From Rhodococcus tibetensis (GTDB lineage Bacteria > Actinomycetota > Actinomycetes > Mycobacteriales > Mycobacteriaceae): 64,000 nucleotides of DNA. This document shows, piece after piece, positions 32,755 to 41,335 of this stretch (positions are counted from its first letter, which is position 1; each line of letters opens with the position of its first letter). The stretch is from NCBI RefSeq assembly GCF_024438035.1, contig NZ_JANFQF010000002.1:124001-188000 (forward strand), in the 5' to 3' direction. The notes under the pieces are model-generated. The model was not told the origin of the DNA. It saw only the letters and a program-made list of their open reading frames with translations, and did no database searches. Made by a program: the position numbers and the translations under genes.

Positions 32755-33591
32755 GTGGCAGTACGTCGTGTGATCCGGAAGCTCATCATGGTAGGGATGG
32801 CGCTGGCTGTTCTTGCCGTTCTCGGATGGGGCACTTTCTCCGTGTTCCCGTCGCAGGCATCGGCAGACCCGGACCTCGGTGGCGGGTCGACGCACCCAGG
32901 TGTGGGAGCACATCCGTGCGAGGGATACCACGACTGCGGCCATCACTCCGAGGAAGAGGAACCGTCGGAGACCACGGAACCGTCGGAGACCACGGAGCCG
33001 TCGGTGACCACGGAGCCGTCGGTGACCACGGAGCCGTCGGTGACCACGGAGCCGTCGGTGACCACGGAGCCGTCGACTCCATCCGTGCCGCAGGTGGTCT
33101 TTCCCCCTTTCGTTACCCTGCCGTCCGGTCCGGTAACCGACAACACTCGCCCCGATACGTCGAGCGATCCCGAATACGGTGACGACGGTGCCGGCGCGGA
33201 CACACCCCCGGCCAGCGGACCGGCAGGTCCCGGACCTGGTGCCCCGCCGGGAGGCCCCGAGTCCGCTCCGGCGCCCGACGCGCCGCGGGAATCCGGCGGA
33301 ACGAGCCTGCCCGACGAGGCGACTGCGGTGGACGTGCGACCGCAGGAGCACGTACCACGCGATATTCGCCCCGCGCCCGCACCGGTTCCAGAAGCCGCAC
33401 TGCCGGAAGTCGCGTCGGTTGTCCACAGTGAGCCACTACCCGCGATCGCCGTCCTCGGTGGTATCGGAGTTCTTCTGTGCGGGGCGGCTGGGGCCGGTGC
33501 ACTGACCTTCAAGGGCGCACGCGCACAGCAGGCGCGCATCGCGGCCGCACGGGCGGAGTTCTTTCCGCCCGCAACCACGGGAGGGATGTAG
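32755..33591 (+). CDS. surface/exported protein with EPSxTT repeats
   Basis: 278 residues. N-terminal signal or anchor (VAVRRVIRKLIMVGMALAVL, then WGTFSVFPSQASA), then a His/Asp/Glu stretch (HPCEGYHDCGHHSEEEE), six tandem EPSxTT hexapeptides plus a final EPS (18-base DNA unit, 32959-33075), a long Pro/Gly/Ala-rich extracellular stalk, and a C-terminal membrane span near 225-250 with a short basic tail. The stalk looks suited to crossing the cell wall. No catalytic domain is visible. GTG 32755 has GAGGGGG upstream. The HExxH protease follows two bases after its stop. Confidence 0.7.
   Translation: MAVRRVIRKLIMVGMALAVLAVLGWGTFSVFPSQASADPDLGGGSTHPGVGAHPCEGYHDCGHHSEEEEPSETTEPSETTEPSVTTEPSVTTEPSVTTEPSVTTEPSTPSVPQVVFPPFVTLPSGPVTDNTRPDTSSDPEYGDDGAGADTPPASGPAGPGPGAPPGGPESAPAPDAPRESGGTSLPDEATAVDVRPQEHVPRDIRPAPAPVPEAALPEVASVVHSEPLPAIAVLGGIGVLLCGAAGAGALTFKGARAQQARIAAARAEFFPPATTGGM
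32959..33075 (+). repeat. 18-bp tandem repeat coding EPSxTT
   Basis: Six and a half units of GAGCCGTCGGTGACCACG, the first two with GAG (Glu) in place of GTG (Val). The later units are nearly identical at DNA level, so repeat number is likely to vary between strains. Confidence 0.9.
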
Positions 33592-33593
33592 TC

Positions 33594-34094
33594 GTGGCAG
33601 GAAGCAGATCTCATCGACGAGTGGCAGCAGCCGTGGATGCTGTATGTGACGCCGCTGCCCGGGCCGAAGCCGTCTCACTCGAGGATGTCGTCGACGCGGT
33701 CGCCCGCGAACGGCAGCGTCCCATCGAACTCGACTACACCACGCCGATGGCGCCGGGCGTGTGTGGTCAGCGGCGTGCCTACCCGGATCGGGACGTCATC
33801 GTGCTCGCCCCGGGACTTCCCGACGTCGACCGCACTCTTGCACATGAACTGGGGCACATCGTGTTTCGTCATGAGGGTGCTGAGGTCGTCGCGGCAACGC
33901 TCGAGGTCGGCGACGACTTGATCGCCTACATGCTCAGCCAGCGGTCGCGAATGCGTGGGGGCGATCAGGCTTCCGAGGACGTGGCCGAGTGGGAGGCGGA
34001 GACGTTCGCGTCCATGTTGCTTTTGCAGCTCAGGACGATGAAGGGCCGGGGAACCCCGGTGTCGGTGCTTCGCTACGACGAGGCGATCGGCTGA
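33594..34094 (+). CDS. ImmA/IrrE-like HExxH metallopeptidase
   Basis: 166 residues. Zinc-protease motif HELGH at His84-Glu85-His88, with a downstream acidic cluster (DVAEWEAETFAS) that can supply the third ligand. Short N-terminal helical region. The layout resembles ImmA/IrrE-type cytosolic proteases, which often act with an XRE regulator. No signal peptide is present. GTG 33594 has GGGAGGG upstream. The stop overlaps the next gene start (TGATG). An EspR-like XRE protein is coded 3 kb away on the opposite strand and could be its partner. Confidence 0.75.
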   Translation: MAGSRSHRRVAAAVDAVCDAAARAEAVSLEDVVDAVARERQRPIELDYTTPMAPGVCGQRRAYPDRDVIVLAPGLPDVDRTLAHELGHIVFRHEGAEVVAATLEVGDDLIAYMLSQRSRMRGGDQASEDVAEWEAETFASMLLLQLRTMKGRGTPVSVLRYDEAIG

Positions 34095-35107
34095 TGGGCT
34101 GGGTGATAGCGCTCGTCGTCTGGATCGCGGCGGGTGCGCGCACCGGCCGGGTCGCCGCACGTCAGCCGACGCCACTTCGGATCGCGATGGTGATCGCGGT
34201 GTCCAGCGCCGCGTGCGCGTCTACGTTTGCCGTCCCGGATGTTGCCGAGCGTCTCGACGCGTTGGCATCGACCGCTGGATTGTCGGAGACCCTGCTCGAA
34301 TTGGCGTGGACCCTCTTCGCTGCAGCGAGTGCCGTAGGTGCGGTGTCGGTCTGGCCGATTTTGCCGCGCCGGGCCCTGCGCGCCGTCGCTACTGTGATCT
34401 ACACCGTCGCGGTCCTGATCGGAATTGCCCTCACCAGTGGTCACCCCGTCCCAGCTTTGGTGTTCATCGTGCTCGCGCTGGCGTCGGTGGTGGTCACCGG
34501 TATCTGGCACGTCGCGTGGACCCCGCTCGGACGTGGCATCGCGCTCGTCGTCGTGGGATCGGCGATAGTTCTCGTCGCCGCGGTCGCGGGACTCGTCCGG
34601 GAGGCTGCGGGGCAGACGTGGATCGTCGGATCCTCGGCCGCCTACACGAGCGCCGCTGTGGTGGTCTCGGCCGGCACGGTGTGGGTGCTGGTGGAGACCT
34701 GGCTGCGTGCACGCCGGGATCTCCGCCGGATGAGCGACTTGCATGCCGTGCTCGTCACCCGCTTCCCCGAAGTCGTGGAGGGCGACGGCACGGGCAGCAC
34801 CACCGTCCTGCGCGCCTCTGATTCGATCGCTCACGTCATGGACGCGCTCTATCTGCAGTCGGGGGCAGGCATGCTCGAGACGCGACAGAATCTTCCTGCG
34901 TCCACGAGCGAGCACACCAGGATTGTGGCCCGCTGGATCGACGACCCAGCCAATTCCGAGGTGCTCGACACCGAGTGGATTGCTCCGCCGCAAGGGATGT
35001 CGCCGCGCCGGTGGGTTCTGCAACTCGCAGATGCACACGCAGAACTCCGTAAGACGGCCCGGCCCGCCTCGGTTACCGAGCCGGCGTCGAAGGAGTCGGT
35101 GCCCTGA
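34094..35107 (+). CDS. multi-span membrane protein, MAB_1171c-like
   Basis: 337 residues. Seven predicted membrane spans occupy roughly residues 1-215, then a cytosolic helical domain of about 120 residues (RARRDLRRMSDLHAVLV begins it). It resembles the MAB_1171c family, annotated as putative transporters and often coded next to an HExxH protease and an XRE regulator in actinobacteria. Transport has not been shown for the family as far as I know. It is translationally coupled to the protease (TGATG). Confidence 0.65.
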   Translation: MGWVIALVVWIAAGARTGRVAARQPTPLRIAMVIAVSSAACASTFAVPDVAERLDALASTAGLSETLLELAWTLFAAASAVGAVSVWPILPRRALRAVATVIYTVAVLIGIALTSGHPVPALVFIVLALASVVVTGIWHVAWTPLGRGIALVVVGSAIVLVAAVAGLVREAAGQTWIVGSSAAYTSAAVVVSAGTVWVLVETWLRARRDLRRMSDLHAVLVTRFPEVVEGDGTGSTTVLRASDSIAHVMDALYLQSGAGMLETRQNLPASTSEHTRIVARWIDDPANSEVLDTEWIAPPQGMSPRRWVLQLADAHAELRKTARPASVTEPASKESVP

Positions 35108-35125
35108 CTCGCTGCGGGCCGCCGT

Positions 35126-35371
35126 TTACTGCTGGTAGCCCTCGACCTCGGACGCCGGCCGCGCCGAGGCGTCGTCCGGGTTCTGTCCGGCGTCGAGGCG
35201 GGCACGTCGCCGGCGCAGGAGATCCCAGCACTGATCGAGAGAGGTCTCCAACGCGGCCAGTCGCGCTCGTTCCTCTTCGGGCCCCAACTCGCTGGCCTGC
35301 AGTTGTGCCCGCAGTTCGTGCTCCTGCTCGACGAGGGCCTGAATACGCTGTGCGATCTCTTCGTTGTCCAT
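35126..35371 (-). CDS. DUF2630-family small protein
   Basis: 81 residues, largely one helical hairpin: EEIAQRIQALVEQEHELRAQ then LAALETSLDQCWDLLRRRRA, the pattern of DUF2630. The Asp/Pro/Ala-rich tail is flexible. Function is unknown. It is 40 bases downstream of zwf on the same strand and convergent with the MAB_1171c-like gene. Confidence 0.8.
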   Translation of the reverse strand: MDNEEIAQRIQALVEQEHELRAQLQASELGPEEERARLAALETSLDQCWDLLRRRRARLDAGQNPDDASARPASEVEGYQQ

Positions 35372-35411
35372 GGCGTTTCCTCGTCAGTTTCGGAGGGCTT
35401 GCCTTGGCGAT

Positions 35412-36830
35412 TCAATCGGTCGACCGGGTGACCAGCCATCCACACGGCGACGCGAGCTTATCGGCCTCCGGCGGTCCCATGGATCCCCCGGGATACAACG
35501 TGACCTTCGGCGGTTTGTTCAGCAAGGGGTCAGCGACATCCCAGACGTGGGCAAGTCCGTCCGGGCGGGTGAACAGCGACCTGTCGCCGTGCAGTACATC
35601 GAGTATGAGACGCGAATACGGTGCCAAAGCATGGCCGAGCGGAACCGTGTCGAGAGGCAGGCTCATGTGGCCCACCGAGAGTTCGTCGTCGGGGCCGGGC
35701 TCCTTCACCACCATCGACATGTCGATCTCGCCGTCCCCCGACAAATCGAACGTCAGGACTGCGCCGTCGGGTGGGATGTCGGTGAGCGGACCGTCCGGGC
35801 TCCGGAACACCAGGCTCACACGTTGCTTCGCGACGCCCATCATCTTGCCCGTCCGGAGGAGGAACGGCACACCCCGCCAGCGGTCGGTGTCTACCCACAA
35901 CCGTGCAGCGACGAAAGTTTCTGTCTCCGAATCGTCTGCGACACCCTCGACGTCGCGGTATCCCTCATACTGGCCGAGGACCACTTCGGCCGGGTCGAGC
36001 GGGCGGAACGCGCCGATCACCGTTTCGCGCGCGGACTGAAGGTCGTCGGCACCCAGGCTGTGTGGCGGTTCCATCGCGATTTCGGCGGCAACCTGGAACA
36101 GGTGGGTGACCAGCATGTCGAGCACCGCACCGGTGGCATCGTAGAAGCGCGCACGGTCATCGATATCGAGGGTTTCGGGCACGTCGATCTGGACCTGCTC
36201 GACGTGTTCGCGGTTCCAGACTCCCTCGATCAGCCCGTTCGCGAATCGCAGAATGTGCAGGTTCTGTGTGCTCTCCTTGCCGAGGAAATGATCGATGCGA
36301 TAGATCTGCTTCTCGTCGAGCACGTCGTGCACTGCGGCGTCGAGTTCACGGAAGGCGGATTGCGAGGTACCGAACGGCTTTTCGTAGACCACCCGGGAAC
36401 CACGCGCCAGCTCGTGCGCGCCGAGCGCGCGCGTGGTGTCGGCGAACGCGCTCGGGGGAAGAGCCAGATAATGTACGAGTTGGGCGTTCTGGACGCCGAG
36501 TGATTCGCGCGCGTCCTGCACCGTGCTCGGCAGCGTCCCCGGATCGTCGGGGGTGAAACCGCCGCCGGCGAATCGCAGTCGCTGCGCGAACTCGTCCCAG
36601 CCTTCGTCGGTGTGCTCGCCGCCGAATTGGGTGAGGGACTCCCGCACATGGGCCCGGAAGCTGTCGTCCGAGACTGTGCCCCGCCCGGTTCCGATCAGCG
36701 TCCACTGCGAACCGAGAAGGCCTGATCGGGCGAGCTGGAAGAAGGCAGGGAGCACCATCCGTTTGGACAGGTCTCCGGTGGCGCCGAAGAGTACGAAGAT
36801 CGTGGGACCGAGCTGCGGTCTGTCAGACAT
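35412..36830 (-). CDS. zwf: glucose-6-phosphate 1-dehydrogenase
   Basis: 472 residues. First step of the oxidative pentose-phosphate pathway, making NADPH, which a lipid-storing organism needs. Nucleotide motif GATGDLSKRMVLPA near residue 16 and active site YRIDHFLGKESTQN near residue 178. ATG 36828-36830 gives the usual start close to the GxxGDL motif. It stands apart from the usual tkt-tal-zwf-opcA cluster, so this may be a second copy; that cannot be checked here. It lies downstream of the EspR-like gene, same strand, 178 bases away. Confidence 0.92.
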   Translation of the reverse strand: MSDRPQLGPTIFVLFGATGDLSKRMVLPAFFQLARSGLLGSQWTLIGTGRGTVSDDSFRAHVRESLTQFGGEHTDEGWDEFAQRLRFAGGGFTPDDPGTLPSTVQDARESLGVQNAQLVHYLALPPSAFADTTRALGAHELARGSRVVYEKPFGTSQSAFRELDAAVHDVLDEKQIYRIDHFLGKESTQNLHILRFANGLIEGVWNREHVEQVQIDVPETLDIDDRARFYDATGAVLDMLVTHLFQVAAEIAMEPPHSLGADDLQSARETVIGAFRPLDPAEVVLGQYEGYRDVEGVADDSETETFVAARLWVDTDRWRGVPFLLRTGKMMGVAKQRVSLVFRSPDGPLTDIPPDGAVLTFDLSGDGEIDMSMVVKEPGPDDELSVGHMSLPLDTVPLGHALAPYSRLILDVLHGDRSLFTRPDGLAHVWDVADPLLNKPPKVTLYPGGSMGPPEADKLASPCGWLVTRSTD

Positions 36831-37008
36831 TGCTCCATCATGCGCCAACGGGGGCTGGCATGCGTGGGATTCCCCGGGCGGCTCAGGGCCCGACCAAGAC
36901 GTTCGGCACCCCGGCTCGGCATTTCCCGGTGCAGGCCGGCCAGACGGGTGCTGGTTGCGAATCGGTCAGTGCCCGAATATGTTCCGCAACCGAAGCAACG
37001 AGTCGGTG

Positions 37009-37425
37009 CTAGCGGGACGCGTCCGGGGGTACTTCCGGCAGGCCTTCGCTGGCCCGGAGTTTTTCGGCCATCGTGGTAAGGAGATTCTGCGATTCCTCGG
37101 ACAAGTCGAATGCGCGGCTCGACAGCTTGCGTAGTCCGTAGCCCTGGAGTTGGGACAGAAGTTCGAGGTCGTGATCGATCTTGGCCGCGTAGATGTCGTT
37201 GAAGAAATACTCGGGCTTGACTTTGAAGAAGCGTGCGAATGCTGCGACGGTCTCGTCCGACGGATTGGTGCGTTGCCCGGAGCGAAGCTGCGAAATGTAG
37301 GGCTTCGAGATTTGGTGCCCGTCCGCAATGAGCGCCGAAGCCACCTCTGCATTGGTGTGCGGTTTACGTCCTGGAGGGTGGACCGTGTCGAAGAGTTTGT
37401 TCAACCGCGCAGCAAAATCTGCCAT
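37009..37425 (-). CDS. espR: EspR-like XRE-family DNA-binding protein
   Basis: 138 residues. An N-terminal helix-turn-helix (ADFAARLNKLFDTVHPPG, then SKPYISQLRSGQRTNPSDET) and a C-terminal dimerisation part (GLRKLSSRAFDLSEESQNLL) follow EspR of M. tuberculosis, a nucleoid-associated regulator. In M. tuberculosis EspR affects ESX-1 and cell-wall genes; targets here are unknown. It could also be the XRE partner of the HExxH protease and MAB_1171c-like protein coded at 33.6-35.1 kb. ATG 37423-37425 matches the family start. Confidence 0.82.
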   Translation of the reverse strand: MADFAARLNKLFDTVHPPGRKPHTNAEVASALIADGHQISKPYISQLRSGQRTNPSDETVAAFARFFKVKPEYFFNDIYAAKIDHDLELLSQLQGYGLRKLSSRAFDLSEESQNLLTTMAEKLRASEGLPEVPPDASR

Positions 37426-38067
37426 TGTGAGCCGCCGGGTCCTCTCTCGTGCGCGCGTCAGTCGTGTGAACGACACAGTACCATGATGATAACCGATCGA
37501 TAACTCGCAGACAGTGAGCTGAAACGTGGCGGCGGTGCTCATTCGTGAGCTCCATGCAGGTCTCGATGACTGCCTGCTGTTCGGTCACTTGCGGCTACTC
37601 AGCCGGGTGCTCTCTGTGCAAGTCATAGCAGCGTGCATGTTGAAACGTCAATTGCGAAACGTGCACTCGATCGCCACGGGGCCTGTTCTTCGAATGCCGC
37701 AATCTGGCCGACCGCGTGGTGATTCGTTCCATCGCTGGGAGTTTGCTGGCAGCGTTCTGCTTCCTTCCGAGGGTCGATTGACCGACCTGTATCCGCAGTT
37801 CAGGGCCATTGTGTTGCGTTGCGCATCGCAACTCCGACGAGTCGCTCGGCCTCCGCGGCGCCGTGAACACTACTGCGAAGGACGCGGATCCGCACCGCCC
37901 GCCACACCACGGCTCAGCGATCGGGACGTCCCCGGTGTGGTCGCTGGAAGGTCCGCCGGTCGCTGGATGAAACCCGCGCGACCGGCTGTACCGGCCCTAC
38001 CTCGGGGTCTTGCGGCGAACGTCCCCGATGCCTGGCTAAACCGGGAGTCGTCGGGAATGATTGTGAT
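37426..38067. other. gene-poor stretch upstream of the EspR-like gene
   Basis: About 640 bases. Its left end must hold the promoter of the EspR-like gene. The reading frames that cross it (for example 37526-38083 forward and 37595-37870 reverse) have Arg/Pro-rich or unstructured translations, no ribosome-binding sites and no family resemblance. It is somewhat less GC-rich than its flanks. I see no RNA gene in it. Confidence 0.55.
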
Positions 38068-38223
38068 ATGGAACACAGGATGAGTGACGCCGAGCTGCGG
38101 AAGGCGATTCGAGTTCTGCGCGAGCGCGCCGACGACGCCCGGCATCGAGGACGCGAAGAAGACGCCAACGGAATCGAGCGGACGATCCGGACCTATCAGG
38201 AAGAAATGGCGCAGCGGTTGTAG
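38068..38223 (+). CDS. small helical protein, 51 residues
   Basis: MEHRMSDAELRKAIRVLRER... is charged throughout and predicted helical, ending RTIRTYQEEMAQRL. A second ATG at 38080 (MSDAEL) would give 47 residues. Third-position GC is high, as in genes. No family is recognised. It lies 149 bases before the SDR gene. Confidence 0.5.
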   Translation: MEHRMSDAELRKAIRVLRERADDARHRGREEDANGIERTIRTYQEEMAQRL

Positions 38224-38372
38224 CGAGCGCCTGCTCGGGAATGGAGCCGGCTCACCCCTGTCGACACCGTGGTGCAGACCCGATGCCCCCTTACGGAGGC
38301 GTGCGCGCAATCGTCGTGCGTGCGTAGACTTCCAGCCGACACGCATCGGTGAGGACGGGGGCTCGCACGGCA

Positions 38373-39212
38373 ATGGCGATCACGACGCTGGACGGCAGAA
38401 AGTGCCTGATCACAGGTGCAGGTAGTGGTATCGGGCACGCTACGGCGTTGGCGGCCGCTGCGGAAGGCGCCGAACTCTTCCTCACCGACATCAATGAGGT
38501 CGGCTTGGCACAGACGGTGGAGCAGGTCGGCAATCAGGGCGGAACGGTCAGCTTCTCGCGAGCACTCGACGTGTCCGACTACGACGCGGTGACGGCATTC
38601 GCCGCAGACATTCACGATCAGTTCGGCAGCCTCGACGTCGTGATGAATGTCGCCGGAATCTCCGCGTGGGGCACGGTAGAAAACCTCGAGCACCGTCACT
38701 GGAAGTCGATGATCGACGTCAACCTGATGGGGCCGATCCACATCATCGAAAATTTCGTCCCTCCGATGGTGCGGGCAGGACGCGGAGGTCACCTGGTCAA
38801 CGTGTCATCTGCCGCAGGACTGCTGGCTCTGCCGTGGCACGCGGCCTACAGCGCAAGCAAATTCGGGCTCCGCGGGGTATCCGAGGTTCTGCGTTTCGAC
38901 CTGAAACGGCACGGGATCGGGGTGAGCCTCGTGGTTCCGGGTGCTGTGAAAACCCCGTTGGTGGGGACAGTCGAGATCGCCGGTGTGGATCGGAACGACC
39001 CGCGTATCGAGAAAGCGATCCACCGTTTCGAGAAACGAGCGGTGAGCCCGGAGAAGGTAGCTTCCTGCATCCTCACGGGTATCAGGAAGAACCGTTATCT
39101 CGTGTACACGTCGCCCGACATTCGGTTCGGGTACTGGTGGGCCCGCAAGTTTTCGCCGCCGTACGACTTCGTGATGCAGAAGGCCAACGACCAGTTCAGC
39201 AAGTTCTTGTAG
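38373..39212 (+). CDS. SDR-family oxidoreductase
   Basis: 279 residues. Classical short-chain dehydrogenase: cofactor motif TGAGSGIG near residue 14, NVAG near 92, and catalytic Ser in NVSSAAG with Tyr-x-x-x-Lys in YSASK near residue 155. The acidic residue after beta strand 2 (LTDINE) favours NAD(H). A basic/aromatic C-terminus (YWWARKFSPPYDF) may lie at the membrane. Substrate unknown. The ATG at 38373 fits the family; a GTG eight codons upstream is open. It is convergent with the ABC exporter, stops three bases apart. Confidence 0.85.
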   Translation: MAITTLDGRKCLITGAGSGIGHATALAAAAEGAELFLTDINEVGLAQTVEQVGNQGGTVSFSRALDVSDYDAVTAFAADIHDQFGSLDVVMNVAGISAWGTVENLEHRHWKSMIDVNLMGPIHIIENFVPPMVRAGRGGHLVNVSSAAGLLALPWHAAYSASKFGLRGVSEVLRFDLKRHGIGVSLVVPGAVKTPLVGTVEIAGVDRNDPRIEKAIHRFEKRAVSPEKVASCILTGIRKNRYLVYTSPDIRFGYWWARKFSPPYDFVMQKANDQFSKFL

Positions 39213-39215
39213 CGA

Positions 39216-41246
39216 CTAGTATTCGCGGCTACTGCTCGGCGCCAGCACCGTGCCGTCCGTGAACCGGACGCCGTCGGTGCAGCGGCATTCCACCTGGCCG
39301 CCACCGAACTGTTCGGCATGCAACTTCGCGTAAAGGCCTTGACGTGCAAGGAGTTCGGCGTGGGTACCGCGCTCGACCAATTCGCCCTCGTCGATCACGA
39401 AGATGACGTCTGCATGCGCAATTGTGGAGAGCCGGTGCGCGATCGCGAGTGTGGTCCGACCACGCATCACCTCGGCGAGCGCTCGCTGGACGAGTCGCTC
39501 GGATACGGTGTCGAGCGCCGATGTGGCTTCGTCGAGAATGAGAACGCGGGGGTTCTTCAGCAGCACCCGTGCGATGGCAAGACGCTGCTTCTCGCCGCCG
39601 GAGAGCCGGAAGCCACGTTCACCCACCAGCGTGTCGTAGCTGTCGTCGAAAGCGAGAATGCGGTCGTGGATGTTGGCTGCGGTGGCCGCGTCGTGCAGTT
39701 CGGCGTCTGTCGCGTCCGGCTTGGCGTACCGCAGGTTGTCGGCTATGGACGCGTGAAACAGGTACGGGTCCTGGGTCACCATCCCGACCGCGTCGGCAAG
39801 GGAACTCATCGTCAGGTCGCGTACGTCGAATCCGTCGATGCGGACCGCGCCGCGGTCGACTTCGTACAGCCGTGGCACCAGGTAGCAGAGGGTGGTCTTG
39901 CCCGCGCCGGACGGCCCGACGAAGGCCGCCAGCTGCCCCGGCTCGACCACGAGAGAGGTGCCGGCCACCGCCCAGCGCCGAGGGCGCGGCTCGGTCCGCC
40001 CCTCGTCCGCTGCTACGGGGGTGCGCGTCGGCGGTGCCGAGAAACCGCGCATCCCGCCACCACCTCCACCGCGTCCGAGGCTCCGCAGTGCCACCGGGTC
40101 CGGGTCGGCGGTGGACAGGCGCACGGGGGTGGGATAGGCGAAATGGACGTCGTCGAGTTCCACCTTGCCCGGGGAGTCTGCGGGAAGCTCGACGGCGGCG
40201 GGGCGATCGACGATCGCCGGTTGCAGGTCGAGGTACTCGAAGATGCGGCGGAACAACGCCATCGACGTCTGCACGTCGAGCGTGACCCGCATCAGTGACA
40301 CCAGTGGCTGCAGCAGCCTGGCCTGCAGGGTCGAGAACGCGACAAGGGTCCCTGCGGAGATGGCCGGGCCGGACCCGTCGCTGATGAGGTAGCCGGCAAG
40401 CAGATACACCAGGGCAGGCGTGATGGCCATGAACGTGCCCACCACCGCGAAGAACCCCTGGCCGGCCATGGCCTGGCGCACCTGAAGCTCGGTCTGCCGG
40501 GCATTCTCCGAGCGATACCGCGCGAGTTCGGCTTCGGACTGATTGAACACCTTGGTCAGGAGAACACCGGAGACACTCAGTGCTTCCTCGGTGATAGCGG
40601 TCATGTCCGACAGCGACTCCTGCGTCTTTCGTGCGAGCACCCGCCGCCGGGCGCCCACTCGGCGCTGGAGGTAGACGAAGCCGGGCAGCAGTGCCACTGC
40701 GAGAAGAGTCAACTGCCAGGACAACAACACCATCGCGATGAGGGAGGCGGCGACCGTGACCGCGTTGGACAGGATGCTCGATGCCGTGGACGTGAGCACG
40801 GAGCGCACCCCACCGACGTCGTTGGCCAGTCGCGATTGGATCGATCCGGTCTTGGTGGAGGTGAAGAACGCCAGTTCCATCTTTTCGAGGTGCGCGAAGA
40901 GCCGTTCGCGCAGGTCTGCCATCGACAGGTTGCCGACCTTGGTGGTGAGGTAACTCTGCCCGACGCTGATGAGGGAACTCACCAATGTCACCGCGATCAT
41001 CGCGAGGACCAGCCACAGCAGCAGCGTCAGATGGACGCCGCTGCCGTCGGTGGGGAACAACGCACGATCGAAGACTGCCCGGGTGAGGAACGGTGGGACG
41101 ACACCGAGGAGGGCCGACACGACGATCGCCGCGCCGACCAGGGCGAGCCATCCCCGGTAGGGCCGCAGCAGCGCCCAGATCCGGGGCAGCAGCGAAGACT
41201 CGGAGTCGGAGACCTTCGAGGACGACAGGGGCTGGGCAGAGCGCAT
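39216..41246 (-). CDS. ABC exporter, fused membrane and ATPase domains
   Basis: 676 residues. A type IV exporter half: six membrane spans (about 20-320), then an ATPase domain with Walker A GPSGAGKTT near residue 447, signature LSGGEKQR, Walker [13 protein letters not shown] and switch His in AIAHRLS. An unusual insert of about 50 residues (a run of six glycines followed by a Pro/Thr/Arg-rich stretch) separates the A-loop tyrosine (FAYPT) from the strand before Walker A. The C-terminus has an extra Cys-containing tail. It probably works as a homodimer; substrate unknown. Confidence 0.9.
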   Translation of the reverse strand: MRSAQPLSSSKVSDSESSLLPRIWALLRPYRGWLALVGAAIVVSALLGVVPPFLTRAVFDRALFPTDGSGVHLTLLLWLVLAMIAVTLVSSLISVGQSYLTTKVGNLSMADLRERLFAHLEKMELAFFTSTKTGSIQSRLANDVGGVRSVLTSTASSILSNAVTVAASLIAMVLLSWQLTLLAVALLPGFVYLQRRVGARRRVLARKTQESLSDMTAITEEALSVSGVLLTKVFNQSEAELARYRSENARQTELQVRQAMAGQGFFAVVGTFMAITPALVYLLAGYLISDGSGPAISAGTLVAFSTLQARLLQPLVSLMRVTLDVQTSMALFRRIFEYLDLQPAIVDRPAAVELPADSPGKVELDDVHFAYPTPVRLSTADPDPVALRSLGRGGGGGGMRGFSAPPTRTPVAADEGRTEPRPRRWAVAGTSLVVEPGQLAAFVGPSGAGKTTLCYLVPRLYEVDRGAVRIDGFDVRDLTMSSLADAVGMVTQDPYLFHASIADNLRYAKPDATDAELHDAATAANIHDRILAFDDSYDTLVGERGFRLSGGEKQRLAIARVLLKNPRVLILDEATSALDTVSERLVQRALAEVMRGRTTLAIAHRLSTIAHADVIFVIDEGELVERGTHAELLARQGLYAKLHAEQFGGGQVECRCTDGVRFTDGTVLAPSSSREY

Positions 41247-41335
41247 TCGTCCATCGTGCCCACGCGCCGTGATTCTGGCGAGCCGACTCGGGACGCAGTA
41301 CCGGCATGCGGATACGAGGTATTTCCTGGCCCGGT

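Noticed and set aside
32959-33075. Possible CRISPR-like array
   Set aside because: The 18-base units are contiguous without spacers and encode an in-frame hexapeptide repeat.
37526-38083. 185-codon forward frame upstream of the SDR gene
   Set aside because: No ribosome-binding site, Arg/Pro-rich product and no resemblance to a family; the 51-codon frame at 38068 in another phase is better supported.
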